Shown here piece by piece: positions 29,589 to 39,563 of a stretch of 64,000 nt of DNA. Below the pieces are notes generated by a model, which had not been told where the DNA came from, searched no databases, and saw nothing but the letters and a program-made list of their open reading frames with translations. Positions within the stretch are counted from its first letter, which is position 1. The number at the start of each line of letters is the position of its first letter. The DNA is from Mycobacterium bohemicum DSM 44277 (GTDB lineage Bacteria; Actinomycetota; Actinomycetes; Mycobacteriales; Mycobacteriaceae), in the NCBI RefSeq assembly GCF_001053185.1, contig NZ_CSTD01000003.1, forward strand, positions 340,324 through 404,323, given 5' to 3'. A program made the position numbers and the translations under genes.

Positions 29589-30758
29589 ATGGCCGGATGG
29601 GGCGGAGACCCGTCGTTCGATTTGTTCCAGTTGCCCGACGAGCACAACGAGTTGCGGGCGGCGATCCGGGCGCTGGCGGAGAAGGAGATCGCGCCGCACG
29701 CCGCCGACGTCGACGAGAACTCGCGGTTCCCGCAGGAGGCGCTGGACGCGCTCAACGCGTCGGGTTTCAACGCCGTGCACGTGCCCGAGGAGTACGGCGG
29801 GCAGGGCGCGGACTCGGTGGCCGCGTGCATCGTGATCGAGGAGGTCGCCCGGGTCGACGCCTCGGCGTCGCTGATCCCCGCGGTGAACAAGCTGGGCACC
29901 ATGGGGCTGATCCTGCGCGGCTCCGACGACCTCAAGAAGCAGGTGCTGCCGCAGCTCGCCGACGGCACCGCGATGGCGTCCTACGCGCTGAGCGAGCGCG
30001 AGGCGGGCAGCGACGCGGCCGCGATGCGGACCCGGGCCAAGGCCGACGGCGACGACTGGATCCTCAACGGCGCCAAGTGCTGGATCACCAACGGCGGCAA
30101 GTCGAGCTGGTACACGGTGATAGCGGTGACCGACCCGGACAAGGGCGCCAACGGCATCTCGTCGTTCATGGTGCACGCCGACGACGAGGGGTTCAGCGTC
30201 GGTCCCAAGGAGCGCAAGCTCGGGATCAAGGGCTCGCCGACCACCGAGCTGTACTTCGAGAACTGCCGCATCCCCGGCGACCGGATCATCGGCGAGCCGG
30301 GGACCGGCTTCAAGACCGCCCTGGCCACCCTCGACCACACCCGCCCGACGATCGGCGCCCAGGCGGTCGGCATCGCCCAGGGCGCGCTCGACGCCGCGAT
30401 CGCCTACACCAAGGAGCGCAAGCAGTTCGGCCGCCCGGTCAGCGACAACCAGGCCGTGCAGTTCATGCTCGCCGACATGGCCATGAAGGTCGAGTCCGCC
30501 CGGCTGATGGTCTACCACGCGGCCGCCCGCGCCGAGCGCGGCGAATCCAACCTCGGGTTCATCTCCGCGGCGTCCAAGTGTCTGGCCTCCGACGTGGCGA
30601 TGGAGGTCACCACCGACGCGGTGCAGCTGTTCGGCGGCTACGGCTACACGCGGGACTTCCCCGTCGAGCGGATGATGCGCGACGCCAAGATCACCCAGAT
30701 CTACGAGGGCACCAACCAGATCCAGCGGGTCGTGATGTCGCGGGCGCTGCTGCGCTGA
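29589..30758 (+). CDS. fadE25: FadE25 acyl-CoA dehydrogenase
   Basis: A 389-residue flavoprotein acyl-CoA dehydrogenase. Seen are the N-terminal helical domain, SYALSEREAGSDAAAM at the FAD/substrate interface, CWITNGG, and the catalytic Glu region QIYEGTNQIQRVV near the end. ATG 29589 follows GAGGAGG. It oxidises acyl-CoA to enoyl-CoA with electron-transfer flavoprotein. Order purK-purE-fadE25 matches Rv3276c-Rv3274c. Immediately beyond it the M. tuberculosis order is interrupted by the signalling operon and pst locus. Confidence 0.94.
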   Translation: MAGWGGDPSFDLFQLPDEHNELRAAIRALAEKEIAPHAADVDENSRFPQEALDALNASGFNAVHVPEEYGGQGADSVAACIVIEEVARVDASASLIPAVNKLGTMGLILRGSDDLKKQVLPQLADGTAMASYALSEREAGSDAAAMRTRAKADGDDWILNGAKCWITNGGKSSWYTVIAVTDPDKGANGISSFMVHADDEGFSVGPKERKLGIKGSPTTELYFENCRIPGDRIIGEPGTGFKTALATLDHTRPTIGAQAVGIAQGALDAAIAYTKERKQFGRPVSDNQAVQFMLADMAMKVESARLMVYHAAARAERGESNLGFISAASKCLASDVAMEVTTDAVQLFGGYGYTRDFPVERMMRDAKITQIYEGTNQIQRVVMSRALLR

Positions 30759-30975
30759 TTCGACCCTCCGCGGGGGCGTCGCCGTGGTCGAATAGGATTT
30801 CCAACGGCAACCAGGCAACTATGTGGGGCGGTCGCCGAGCCCCGGGTCGGTAAGCAGGCACCGACCGCAGACGTCGACCGACGTCACTGAGCAAACGCTT
30901 TACCCGGGCCAGGGGGTGTCCAGTTAACAACGTCGCCTGCCATGCGCGCCCACGGATGACCGGTACTTGATTCCC

Positions 30976-32160
30976 GTGCGCGCTCCCGTCACACCCGCGG
31001 CCCACTGGAGGTCGCTGTCGCTGCTGCTGGTCGAGGACGACCGGGCCGACGCCGTGCTGGTGGAGGACCTGATCGCGGACGCGGTCGCCGACATCAGGGT
31101 CATCTGGGCACAGTCGATGGCCCACGCCGAGCAAGAACTCGCCGCGGCCCGGCCCGACTGCGTGCTGCTGGACCTGCACCTGCCGGACGCCAGCGGCATC
31201 GAGGCCCTCGACCGCATCGCCAAGCGCGACGCCACCGTCCCCGTCGTCGTGCTCACCGGGCTCAACGACGAGTACTTCGGGGCCACCGCCGTCGCGGCGG
31301 GCGCGCAGGACTATCTGGTCAAGGGGCGCGTCGAACCGGAGATGCTGCGGCGGGCGCTGCTGTACGCGATCGAGCGCAAACGGGCCGAGCTGATCTCCGC
31401 CGACCTGCACGCCAGCCAGCTGCGGGCGCGCGAGAACGCGCTGCTCGAACGCGGCCTGCTGCCGTCGCCGCTGCTGCTGGACAACCCCGGTGTCGACATC
31501 GTCGCCCGCTACCGGCCCAGCCGCGAGGACGCGTTGCTGTGCGGGGACTTCTACGACGTCGTGCAGACACCCGACCGGATCGTGCACGTCCTGATCGGCG
31601 ACGTCGCCGGGCACGGGCCGCACGAGGCGGCCCTGGGGGCGGCGCTGCGGATCGCGTTCCGGGCGCTCACCTTCGCCGGCGTCCGCGGCGTCGAACTGAT
31701 GCGCCAGCTGGAGCGCGTGCTGTACTCCGAGCGCACCGCCACCGGGGTCTTCGCGACCGTGCTCAGCCTCCAGATCGCGCCCGACAGCCCGCGCGTCACC
31801 GCGGTCCGCGCCGGCCATCCCGGGATGCTCCTGCAGGGGGGCGGCACCGTGGACTGGATCGAGCCGCCGGCCGGGCCGGCGCTGGGCCTGCGCGCCCACG
31901 ACTGGCCGCAGCACGACCTGGAACTGTCCCCCGGTCGGGGGCTGCTCCTGCTGACCGACGGCCTGTTCGAGGGGTATTCGGGGCGCGGGATCGAACGCCT
32001 CGGCGAGGACGGCCTGCTGGCGCTGGCACGCACGCACGCGCCGCTGCCCGGTCCCGACTTCGTCGACGCCCTCATCGACGGCGCGCAGCGGCTCGCCGAG
32101 CCGCTCGGCGGCCTCACCGACGACATCGCCGTGCTGCGCATCGAACGGACCCCCGCGTGA
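30976..32160 (+). CDS. Response regulator fused to SpoIIE/RsbU-type PP2C phosphatase
   Basis: A ~394-residue fusion. Residues ~10-130 are a receiver domain (LLLVEDDRAD acidic pocket, phospho-acceptor Asp66 in CVLLDLHLPD, Thr in VVLTG, Lys in YLVKG). After a short coiled linker (~140-165) comes a PP2C/SpoIIE domain with metal ligands in CGDFYDVV, GDVAGHG, TDGLFEGY and the closing LTDDIAVL. Such proteins dephosphorylate STAS anti-anti-sigma factors when the receiver is activated, freeing a sigma factor. GTG 30976 is used; TTG 30967 is also in frame. It overlaps the histidine kinase gene by 4 bases. Its natural STAS target is not encoded next to it. Confidence 0.9.
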   Translation: MRAPVTPAAHWRSLSLLLVEDDRADAVLVEDLIADAVADIRVIWAQSMAHAEQELAAARPDCVLLDLHLPDASGIEALDRIAKRDATVPVVVLTGLNDEYFGATAVAAGAQDYLVKGRVEPEMLRRALLYAIERKRAELISADLHASQLRARENALLERGLLPSPLLLDNPGVDIVARYRPSREDALLCGDFYDVVQTPDRIVHVLIGDVAGHGPHEAALGAALRIAFRALTFAGVRGVELMRQLERVLYSERTATGVFATVLSLQIAPDSPRVTAVRAGHPGMLLQGGGTVDWIEPPAGPALGLRAHDWPQHDLELSPGRGLLLLTDGLFEGYSGRGIERLGEDGLLALARTHAPLPGPDFVDALIDGAQRLAEPLGGLTDDIAVLRIERTPA

Positions 32161-33758
32161 GCGCCGTCCTCGACCGGCTGCGGCCCTCCCAGCTCACCGC
32201 GCGGGGATGGCAGGGCGTCGCCCTGTTCATCATGGGCGCGATGGTGCTGGCCGGCGCGGTCGTCGGCGCGGTGTTGATCCGCCACACCGACCAGGTGGCG
32301 CGCGAGCTGATCGACAACATCCAGCCGGCGCGGACGGCGGCGGGCCGGCTGCAGTCCGCGCTGCGCGACCAGGAGACGGGGGTGCGGGGCTACCTGATCG
32401 TCGAGGACCGCCAGTTCCTCACCCCGTACTACGACGGCCAGCACGCCGAACAGGCGGCCGCCGAGGAGGTCCGGCGCCGCATCGGTCAGAACGAGGACCT
32501 GATCGCCGACCTGGACGCCATCGAGGAGGCCGGCGCGCAGTGGCGGGCCAACTACGCCGAGCCGGCGATCGCCAGCGTCGACCCGGGCGGCCGCAATCTC
32601 ACCAACCGTCCGGCGGCCGAACGCGGTAAGGCCGAATTCGACCATCTGCGTTCGCTTTTCGACAAGCAGAACGCGAACCTGCGCGCGGCGCGCGACCGGG
32701 CGGCGGACGAGCTGCGGCGCACCGACGCCTGGCGCAACAGGGTGCTGATCGCCATGGTGCTGCTCTTCTTCGCCACGGCCGCCCTGCTCGGTCTGCTGGT
32801 GCGCGACATGGTCGCGCGCCCGCTGGCGGCGCTGGCCGCGTCGTGCCGGCGGATCACCGAGGGCGACTTCGACCGGACGATCGTGCCGCCGAAGCGGCCC
32901 AGGGACATCCGGGACATGGCGATGGACGTGGAGAACATGCGCGGGCGGATCGTCGAGGAGCTGCAGACCTCCCGTTCGGCCCAGCAGATGTTGGACGAGC
33001 AGGCGCTCGAGTTGCGGCGCTCCAACACCGAACTCGAGCAGTTCGCCTACGTCGCGTCGCACGACCTGCAGGAGCCGCTGCGCAAGGTCGCGTCGTTCTG
33101 CCAGCTGCTGGAGAAGCGCTACGGCGACAAGCTCGACGAGCGCGGGATCGAGTACATCGGCTTCGCCGTCGACGGCGCCAAGCGCATGCAGGTGCTCATC
33201 AACGACCTGCTCACTTTCTCGCGCGTGGGCCGGCTGAACACCTCGGAAAGCGAGGTGCGGCTGGACGAGGCGCTGGACGCCGCGCTGGCCAACCTGAGCG
33301 CCGCGATCGAGGAATCCGACGCCGAGATCGTGCGGCCCGCGCAGCCGCTCCCGCAGATCGTCGGGGATCCCACGCTGCTGACGATGTTGTGGCAGAACCT
33401 CATCGGGAACGCGGTCAAGTTCCGGCACAAGGACCGCCGCCCCCGCGTCGTCGTCGGCTGCGAGGCCGGTGACGGCGAGTGGTTGCTCAGCGTCGCCGAC
33501 AACGGGATCGGCATACCGCAGGAGTTCGCCGACAAGGTCTTCGTCATCTTCCAGCGGCTGCACGGCCGCGACGTGTACAGCGGGACGGGTGTGGGCCTGG
33601 CGCTGGTGAAGAAGATCGTCGAGCACCACGGCGGCAGCATCCGCATCGACGACTCCTACACCGAGGGCGCCCGGATCATGTTCACCATCCCGATGCCCGC
33701 GTCCGGCGACGAAAACCATGCGGGCACAGCCGTTTTGGAAGGAGCGCAGCAACAGTGA
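32157..33758 (+). CDS. CHASE3-domain sensor histidine kinase
   Basis: A 533-residue membrane kinase with an N-terminal membrane helix (~20-42). An extracytoplasmic CHASE3 domain follows (~45-190; ALRDQETGVRGYLIVED is typical), then a second helix (~195-216), HAMP (~217-270), a coiled linker, HisKA with His302 in SHDLQEPLRK, and HATPase (N box WQNLIGNAVKF, DNGIGIP, GTGVGLALVKKIV). The HDLQEPL box is typical of kinases linked to Rcp1-type receivers. It overlaps both neighbours by 4 bases, so the three proteins are made together. The signal sensed is unknown. Confidence 0.92.
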   Translation: MSAVLDRLRPSQLTARGWQGVALFIMGAMVLAGAVVGAVLIRHTDQVARELIDNIQPARTAAGRLQSALRDQETGVRGYLIVEDRQFLTPYYDGQHAEQAAAEEVRRRIGQNEDLIADLDAIEEAGAQWRANYAEPAIASVDPGGRNLTNRPAAERGKAEFDHLRSLFDKQNANLRAARDRAADELRRTDAWRNRVLIAMVLLFFATAALLGLLVRDMVARPLAALAASCRRITEGDFDRTIVPPKRPRDIRDMAMDVENMRGRIVEELQTSRSAQQMLDEQALELRRSNTELEQFAYVASHDLQEPLRKVASFCQLLEKRYGDKLDERGIEYIGFAVDGAKRMQVLINDLLTFSRVGRLNTSESEVRLDEALDAALANLSAAIEESDAEIVRPAQPLPQIVGDPTLLTMLWQNLIGNAVKFRHKDRRPRVVVGCEAGDGEWLLSVADNGIGIPQEFADKVFVIFQRLHGRDVYSGTGVGLALVKKIVEHHGGSIRIDDSYTEGARIMFTIPMPASGDENHAGTAVLEGAQQQ

Positions 33759-34204
33759 CATCCTCAAGGCCCGAGGGCCGGGCGATCGAGATCCTGCTGG
33801 TCGAGGACGACCCGGGAGACGAACTCATCACCCGGGAGGCGTTCGAGCACAACAAGCTCAAGAACAACCTGCACGTCGCGCACGACGGGGAAGAGGGCCT
33901 TGACTTCCTCTACCGGCGCGGCCCCTACGCCGACGCGCCGCGGCCCGACCTCATCCTGCTCGACCTGAACCTGCCCAAGTACGACGGCCGCCAGCTGCTG
34001 GAGAAGGTGAAGTCCGACCCCGAGTTGTCCCGCATCCCCATCGTGGTGCTGACCACCTCGTCGGCCGAGGAGGACATCCTGCGCAGCTACGAACTGCACG
34101 CCAACGCCTACGTCACGAAGCCCGTCGACCTCGACCAGTTCATCAACGCGGTGCGCCAGATCGACGAGTTCTTCATCCAGGTGGTGCGGCTCCCGGGAAT
34201 CTGA
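33755..34204 (+). CDS. Single-domain response regulator (Rcp1-like)
   Basis: A 149-residue stand-alone receiver. Acidic pocket ILLVEDDPGD, phospho-acceptor Asp70 in LILLDLNLP, Thr in VVLTTSSAEED, Lys in AYVTKPVDL. There is no output domain, so it probably acts by protein contact or as a phosphate shuttle between the upstream kinase and the receiver-PP2C protein. GTG 33755 overlaps the kinase stop. It ends 9 bases from the convergent pstA stop. Confidence 0.9.
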   Translation: MTSSRPEGRAIEILLVEDDPGDELITREAFEHNKLKNNLHVAHDGEEGLDFLYRRGPYADAPRPDLILLDLNLPKYDGRQLLEKVKSDPELSRIPIVVLTTSSAEEDILRSYELHANAYVTKPVDLDQFINAVRQIDEFFIQVVRLPGI

Positions 34205-34213
34205 TGCTGCGCA

Positions 34214-35071
34214 TCAGGTTTCGGTGTTTCGCCGCGACAGCCAGGTGATGAGCCTGCCCAGCAGGATCAGCAGCACGAGGAACACGATGAGCAGGAACGC
34301 CGCGTCGTAGGACAGGTCCTGCGCCGATTTCGACGGCAGGTTGTAGAAGGTCCAGATCGGATACGTCAGGTACCCGACCGGCGAATGCGTGAGCTGCCCG
34401 GTCGGCAACGAGGCCGACCACCCCGCGGTGTACAGCATCGGCGCCGTCTCGCTGACCGCCAGCGCGAGCGCCACCAGCATGCCCGTGACGATCCCGGGAA
34501 TCGCGGGCTTCAGGATGATCTTGCGCAACGCCCACATGGTCGGCAGCCCGAGCGCGTCGGCCCCCTCCCGGTAGGACGTCGGCACCGCGGCGAGCGCGGA
34601 CTCGGTGGCCTTGGTGATGTAGGGAACGCTCATGACCGACAGCACCGCCACCCCGGCCGCCAGGGAGAAGCCCCAGCCGAAGTACACCACCAGCGCGAGG
34701 TAGCCGACGTAGCCGAGCACGATGGCCGGGATGCCGGACAGCACCTCGTAGGCGCCGCGCAAGATGGAACGCGTTCTGCCGGTGGCAAATTCGGACAGGT
34801 AGACACCCGCCAGCACGCTAACGGTGCCGCCCACCAACATTACGCCGAGGCCCAGGACGGCGGTCCCGGCGATCGCGTTGCGCAGGCCGCCTCCGTTGCC
34901 CTGGGTGTCCTGGGTCAGCACGTCGAAGCGGAACACCGGCAGGGCGCGGCCGACGACGCCGATGAGCATCCACAACGTCGGGGCGATCACCATCGCCAGG
35001 GAGCCGAAGCAGGCCGCCCAGAACAGTGCGTTGACGCCCCTGCGGCGCATCGCGACCGGCATGTCAGACAC
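34214..35071 (-). CDS. pstA: PstA phosphate ABC transporter permease
   Basis: A ~285-residue membrane protein with six helices and the BPD permease EAA loop ([28 protein letters not shown]). GTG 35071 overlaps the pstC stop; ATG 35062 is an alternative. It forms the phosphate channel with PstC. It is the last gene of pstB-pstS-pstC-pstA, the same order as Rv0933-Rv0936. Confidence 0.92.
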   Translation of the reverse strand: MSDMPVAMRRRGVNALFWAACFGSLAMVIAPTLWMLIGVVGRALPVFRFDVLTQDTQGNGGGLRNAIAGTAVLGLGVMLVGGTVSVLAGVYLSEFATGRTRSILRGAYEVLSGIPAIVLGYVGYLALVVYFGWGFSLAAGVAVLSVMSVPYITKATESALAAVPTSYREGADALGLPTMWALRKIILKPAIPGIVTGMLVALALAVSETAPMLYTAGWSASLPTGQLTHSPVGYLTYPIWTFYNLPSKSAQDLSYDAAFLLIVFLVLLILLGRLITWLSRRNTET

Positions 35072-36110
35072 CCCGCCCCACCGGCAGCGCGGTGCCGGAC
35101 GCCCGGTGCACCAGTGCACGAGCGGCGATGTTGGTCAGCATGGTGATCGCCATCAGCACCAGGCTGACTTCGGCGAGCGTCTTCACCGCGAAGTTGGTGG
35201 AGTCGGTCATCGCCGAATCGAGTTGCGACACAACGGTGGCGGCGATGGTGGTCATGGTGGAGTAGATGTTGGCCGGCATCGTGCCCAGCTCCGCGCCGGA
35301 CACCATCGCGACGGCCATGGTCTCGCCGAGCGCGCGTCCGAGTCCGAGGACCACGGCGCCGACGATGCCACCGGACACCCACGGCAGCGTGACCCTGCGT
35401 GCGCACTCCCAGTCGGACATGCCCAGCGCCCGCGCGCCCTCGCGTGGCAACAACGGCACCTGCCGGATCAGGTCGCGGCAGGTGCCGGCGATCACGGGGA
35501 TGATCATGACCGCCAGCACCAGGCCGGACACCAGCATGCCCTCGCCGTTGCCGGTGTTGCCCCGGAAGTAGTCGAGCACCGGCACGTCGGGCGCGTTGCG
35601 GGCGATCACCGGAGCGATGTGGTGGGCGATGAACGGCCCGAACGTCATTGCGCCCCAAAGGCCGACGACGACGCTGGGGATGCCTGCCAGCAATTCCAGC
35701 ACCATGCCGACGGCGGCGGCGAGCCGCCGCGGCAACCGCTCCACGATCGCCAGGGCCGCGCCGATGGACACCGGCACCGCGACGAGCAGGGCGATCGCGG
35801 ACGTCGCCAGGGTGCCGACGATCAGCGGCAGTGCCCCGTAGTAGGCGCCGACCGGGTGGGCGACACCGCCGGTGACGACGGTGTCGCCGTAGGTGTTGCC
35901 CGGGTTCCAGTCGGTGCCGGTGAACAGGTGCAGCCCGTTGAGCCGGATCGCGCCCACCGCCTCCACGATCAGCGTCGCCAGCACGAACACCAGCGCGAGC
36001 AGCGGGGTCACCGCGCTCACCCTGCCCGCATACCGGACCGTGCGCGCCCCGCGGCCCGAGTCGCGGACGCCGCTCGGCGCTTGTCGTTGTCGGGGAAGCG
36101 TGCGGGTCAC
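35064..36110 (-). CDS. pstC: PstC phosphate ABC transporter permease
   Basis: A 348-residue permease with a long basic cytoplasmic N-terminus (~35 residues), then six helices. The EAA loop reads [21 protein letters not shown], and [15 protein letters not shown] is the typical PstC helix. GTG 36110. It overlaps pstA and lies 9 bases after pstS, so all are cotranscribed from pstB. Confidence 0.92.
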   Translation of the reverse strand: MTRTLPRQRQAPSGVRDSGRGARTVRYAGRVSAVTPLLALVFVLATLIVEAVGAIRLNGLHLFTGTDWNPGNTYGDTVVTGGVAHPVGAYYGALPLIVGTLATSAIALLVAVPVSIGAALAIVERLPRRLAAAVGMVLELLAGIPSVVVGLWGAMTFGPFIAHHIAPVIARNAPDVPVLDYFRGNTGNGEGMLVSGLVLAVMIIPVIAGTCRDLIRQVPLLPREGARALGMSDWECARRVTLPWVSGGIVGAVVLGLGRALGETMAVAMVSGAELGTMPANIYSTMTTIAATVVSQLDSAMTDSTNFAVKTLAEVSLVLMAITMLTNIAARALVHRASGTALPVGRGV

Positions 36111-36119
36111 CGACGTCGC

Positions 36120-37247
36120 CTAGCTCGAGATCTTGGCGATCTGGGCGTCGGACAGCTTCGCCACCGCGGCCGGCAGCGGCTGGAAGTGGAACTGGTTGAG
36201 GAACGAAGGGCCGTTGCCGTCGGTGACGGCCCAGTGCAGGAACGCCTGCATCGTCTGCGCGACCGCGGGATCCTTCTGGCCGCCGTAGACGATCGCGTAC
36301 TCGTAGTTGACGATCGGATACCCCTCGGCGGTGGGCCCGTTGATCAGCGAGATCGCCTCGTTCGCCGGGGTCTGGGCGGCGAAGCCCGCCGCCTCGGCCT
36401 GCACGCTCTGGGCGTCCGGCAGCAGGTAGTTGCCGGACGCGTTGCCCAGTTGAGCCTCGCCCAGCCCCTTCTGGACGGCCTGGTCGAGGTAGCTGGTGCC
36501 GATGTAGGCGACGCAGCCGGGCGTCTGGGCGCAGCCGGTCACCATGCCGCCGGCGCCGTTCTCACCCAAAGACCCCGGCACCGCGGGGAAGTCGACGGTG
36601 GTGTTGTATCCGGGCGACTTCCCCCAGCCGTCCGGGTCCTGCTTCGACAGGTACTGGGTGAACACGAACGTGTCGCCGGACCCGTCGGACCGGTGCAGGG
36701 GAACCACCGCGGTGGCGGGCAGGGTCACGCCGGGGTTGAGTTCGGCGATCTGCGGGTCGTTCCAGGCCTTGACCTTGCCCTCGTACATGGCCGCGAGGAC
36801 CTTGCCGTTCAGCTTGAGGTGGCCGCTGACGCCGGGCAGGTTGTAGTTGACCTGCTCTGCGGAGACCGCCAGCGCGATGTTCATCAGCCCCTGATGCCCG
36901 GACATGTCACCGTTGGACAGGTAGGCGCCCGATGCGCCGATGTTGACCGCCCCGGCGGCGGCCTGGGAGATCCCGGCGCCCGATCCGGTGCTGCCGGTGG
37001 TGATCGACACGTTGGGATACTTGGCGTTGTAGGCCGGCCCCCACACGTTCATCAGCGGGTAGAGCTCGGTGGCGCCGGTCTCCGTCAGGGCCACCTTCGA
37101 CGTCGCGGGCGCGGTGGCGGGTCCGGCGCCGTTAGCCGCGCCGGCGGTGGGGCCCGCGACGGAAGCCACCGTCGAGTTCGAACCGCAGGCCGCGGCGGCC
37201 AGCATCAGCGGCACGACGAGCAGGAGCGCGCGCGAACGAATCTTCAT
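36120..37247 (-). CDS. pstS: PstS phosphate-binding lipoprotein
   Basis: A 375-residue lipoprotein: MKIRSR start, lipobox LAAAACG, then an Ala/Gly/Pro tether of ~25 residues and the phosphate-binding fold. Binding motifs are ETGATELYPL, TGSTGSGAGI (phosphate loop) and HRSDGSGDT. It differs from the pstS2-type proteins at 14089 and 38417 and belongs with PstS1/PstS3 by sequence style. The start follows AAAGGTGA. It delivers phosphate to PstC/PstA at the membrane surface. Confidence 0.93.
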   Translation of the reverse strand: MKIRSRALLLVVPLMLAAAACGSNSTVASVAGPTAGAANGAGPATAPATSKVALTETGATELYPLMNVWGPAYNAKYPNVSITTGSTGSGAGISQAAAGAVNIGASGAYLSNGDMSGHQGLMNIALAVSAEQVNYNLPGVSGHLKLNGKVLAAMYEGKVKAWNDPQIAELNPGVTLPATAVVPLHRSDGSGDTFVFTQYLSKQDPDGWGKSPGYNTTVDFPAVPGSLGENGAGGMVTGCAQTPGCVAYIGTSYLDQAVQKGLGEAQLGNASGNYLLPDAQSVQAEAAGFAAQTPANEAISLINGPTAEGYPIVNYEYAIVYGGQKDPAVAQTMQAFLHWAVTDGNGPSFLNQFHFQPLPAAVAKLSDAQIAKISS

Positions 37248-37253
37248 GGGATA

Positions 37254-38144
37254 TCACCTTTCTCGTCCCCCGTCTGCGCCCCCGTGAAATGTCGCCGCCC
37301 CCACCCGCCGTCCCCGGTCGCCGAACATCGTGCAGTCACCGAACAGCCCGGAGACGTAGCGGACGGTCTCCGGGTGCTGAGGCGCCAGGAAGACCCGTTC
37401 GGTGGGTCCCTGCTCGATCAGCCTGCCGTCGAAGAACAGGGCGGTCCGGTCGCCGATGCGGGCGGCCTGGGCCAGGTCGTGCGTCACCATGATCACCGTG
37501 AGCCGGTCGGCGAGTGATCGAATCAGCGCTTCGATCTTCTCGGTCGTCGCCGGATCCAGCGAGGCGGTGGGCTCATCGAGCAACAGCACCTCCGGGTTCA
37601 CCGCGAGCGCACGAGCCAGGCACAGCAACTGCTGCTGACCGCCGGAGAGCCGGAATGGGGAGTCGTCGAGCCGGTCCTTGACCGCATCCCAGAGGCCCAC
37701 CTCGGCGAGCCGGGCCTCGGCGACGGCCGCCAATCCCTTGCGCGGCACCATTTTATGCGCGCGCGTCCCGGCCACCACGTTGTCGAGGATCGACATCGGG
37801 AAGGGGTTGGGCCGCTGGAACAGCATGCCGACGCGGCGCCGAAGCTCCATCAGGTCACGGCTTTCGAAGATGCTGCGGGCGCCCAACAGCACGTCACCGC
37901 GGCGGCGATAGCCGGTGACCCGGTCGTTCATCCGGTTCAGGGTGCGCAGGAAGGTCGTCTTGCCCGAGCCGGTCGGCCCCAGTAGGGACGTGACGGCGCG
38001 CTCGGGGAAGTCCAGGGTCACGCGATCGAGAACTGTTGTGGCGCCATAACTCAGGGTGAGATTCACCGCGGTGATCGCGCTCGTTCCGGAATCGGCAGGG
38101 GCGCTCCCGCTTTCGGGAGTAAGTTGGGTGGGGCTGGTGATCAC
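37254..38144 (-). CDS. pstB: PstB phosphate transporter ATPase
   Basis: A 296-residue ABC ATPase: Walker A GPTGSGKT, PstB-typical LNRMNDRV, Q-loop FQRPNPFPMS, signature LSGGQQQ, Walker B LLLDEPT, and VTHD. The C-terminal ~25 residues (after GDCTMFG) are a Gly/Arg-rich tail. GTG 38144. It leads the operon and diverges from pstS2-pknD across a 272-base gap that should hold promoters for both directions. Confidence 0.93.
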   Translation of the reverse strand: MITSPTQLTPESGSAPADSGTSAITAVNLTLSYGATTVLDRVTLDFPERAVTSLLGPTGSGKTTFLRTLNRMNDRVTGYRRRGDVLLGARSIFESRDLMELRRRVGMLFQRPNPFPMSILDNVVAGTRAHKMVPRKGLAAVAEARLAEVGLWDAVKDRLDDSPFRLSGGQQQLLCLARALAVNPEVLLLDEPTASLDPATTEKIEALIRSLADRLTVIMVTHDLAQAARIGDRTALFFDGRLIEQGPTERVFLAPQHPETVRYVSGLFGDCTMFGDRGRRVGAATFHGGADGGRER

Positions 38145-38416
38145 TCCATCAAGCTACGTCGCGCCGTGCCGATAAAAACCACCCGCGGCGAAGCTCTGCA
38201 CATCTTCAAAGGCGTCGCTCATCGCCCGCTCATTTTCGCGCAACGGCGTTAATGCTCAACGTCTTCAGAGGCGCTGCTAAGCGGGCGCCCACATTCCGGG
38301 GCTTTGATGTTCCAAGGTTCACGTGACGCCGCAGCCGGCCGAACGTGGTCCGGGGGGCTCCCCGGTGGCGGAGTGTGAGTGAGTGTTCCGTCGCCCCGAG
38401 AGTTCGAGGAGTTCCG
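38145..38416. promoter_or_regulatory. Divergent control region between pstB and pstS2
   Basis: A 272-base gap that must drive pstB leftwards and pstS2 rightwards. It contains two imperfect direct copies of a TCTTCARAGGCGYYGCT-like block (about 38201-38218 and 38260-38277). It also holds a single GTTCACGTGAC site (~38318-38328) resembling a PhoB/RegX3 half-site. No complete RegX3 box was seen by eye. No ORF of interest. Confidence 0.4.
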
Positions 38417-39532
38417 TTGAAGGGCAGACAGAGCAACAGATTCGGCGCCGCGCTGAGCCTGCTGGCCGTAACCGCACTGGCTTCGGCGGGCTGCGGGAGC
38501 GCCACGCACGCCTCGTCGCCGGGTACCTCCGCCACGGCGGTGCAGTGCGGGGGCAAGACGCAACTCAAAGGCAGCGGCGCAGCCGCGCAGGAGAACGCGA
38601 TGCAGCAGTTCGTCTATGCCTACGCGCGCGCCTGCCCCGGATACACGCTGGACTACAACGCCGACGGCTCGGGCGCGGGCGTGACCGACTTCCTCGGCAA
38701 CGTCTCGGACCTGGCGGGCTCGGGCGATCCGCTGAACCCGGCGAAGGGGCAGGTCGATCGCGCGGCGCAGCGTTGCGGGTCGCCGGCGTGGGACCTGCCG
38801 ACGGTGTTCGAGCCCATCGCGGTCACCTTCAACGTCGGCGGCGTCAACACGCTGAAGCTCGATGCGCCCACTCTCGCAAGGGTTTTCAACGGCACCATCA
38901 CCCGGTGGGACGACCCGGCCATCAAGGCGCTGAACCCGGGGGCCGCCCTCCCGCCGGCGACCATCCGCGTCTTCTTCCGCAGCGACCAGTCGGGGGATAC
39001 ATCGAACTTCCAGCAATACCTCGTCGCCGCGTCGGACGGCGCCTGGGGCAAGGGCGCCGGCCAGACGTTCAACGGCGGCGTCGGGCAGGGGGGCGTCGGG
39101 GACGACGGCACGTCGGCGCAGGTGCAGAGCACCGACGATTCGATCACCTACAACGAGTGGTCGTTTGCCGTGGGCAAGCAGTTGACCATGGCCGACATCG
39201 TCACCCCGGCCGGCCCCGACGCCGTGGGCATCACCACCGACTCGATCGACAAGACGATCGCCGGTGCCACGTTCAAGGGCCAGGGGAACGACCTGGTGGT
39301 GGACACCTCCTCGTTCTACCAGCCGACGCAACCGGGCGCGTATCCGATCGTGGAGCCGACGTACGAGATCGTGTGCTCGAAGTATCCGGACGCCGCGACC
39401 GGAACGGCGGTGAAGGCGTTCATGCAGGCCGCCATCGGCGCGGGCCAGTCCGGCCTGGACCAGTACGGATCGATCCCGCTGCCCACCGCATTCCAGGCCA
39501 AGATCGCGGCGGCCGTGAATGCGATCTCGTGA
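38417..39532 (+). CDS. pstS2: PstS2-type phosphate-binding lipoprotein
   Basis: A 371-residue lipoprotein starting at TTG 38417 behind GAGGAG. Lipobox ASAGC, then the phosphate-binding fold: [14 protein letters not shown] and SGAGVTDFL at the ligand site, [17 protein letters not shown], and [13 protein letters not shown]. It is intact and serves as the template for judging the broken copy at 14089-14861. It sits between the pst operon and pknD exactly as Rv0932c does. Confidence 0.92.
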   Translation: MKGRQSNRFGAALSLLAVTALASAGCGSATHASSPGTSATAVQCGGKTQLKGSGAAAQENAMQQFVYAYARACPGYTLDYNADGSGAGVTDFLGNVSDLAGSGDPLNPAKGQVDRAAQRCGSPAWDLPTVFEPIAVTFNVGGVNTLKLDAPTLARVFNGTITRWDDPAIKALNPGAALPPATIRVFFRSDQSGDTSNFQQYLVAASDGAWGKGAGQTFNGGVGQGGVGDDGTSAQVQSTDDSITYNEWSFAVGKQLTMADIVTPAGPDAVGITTDSIDKTIAGATFKGQGNDLVVDTSSFYQPTQPGAYPIVEPTYEIVCSKYPDAATGTAVKAFMQAAIGAGQSGLDQYGSIPLPTAFQAKIAAAVNAIS

Positions 39533-39563
39533 CGCCGTGCGGTGAAGTGAAAGGAGCGTGGAC

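Noticed and set aside
31551..33767. 738-codon minus-strand open frame
   Set aside because: Antisense of the SpoIIE phosphatase and histidine kinase, which have complete catalytic motifs on the plus strand.
34824..37517. 897-codon plus-strand open frame
   Set aside because: Antisense of pstA-pstC-pstS, with a composition typical of shadow frames; the minus-strand genes carry all recognisable motifs.
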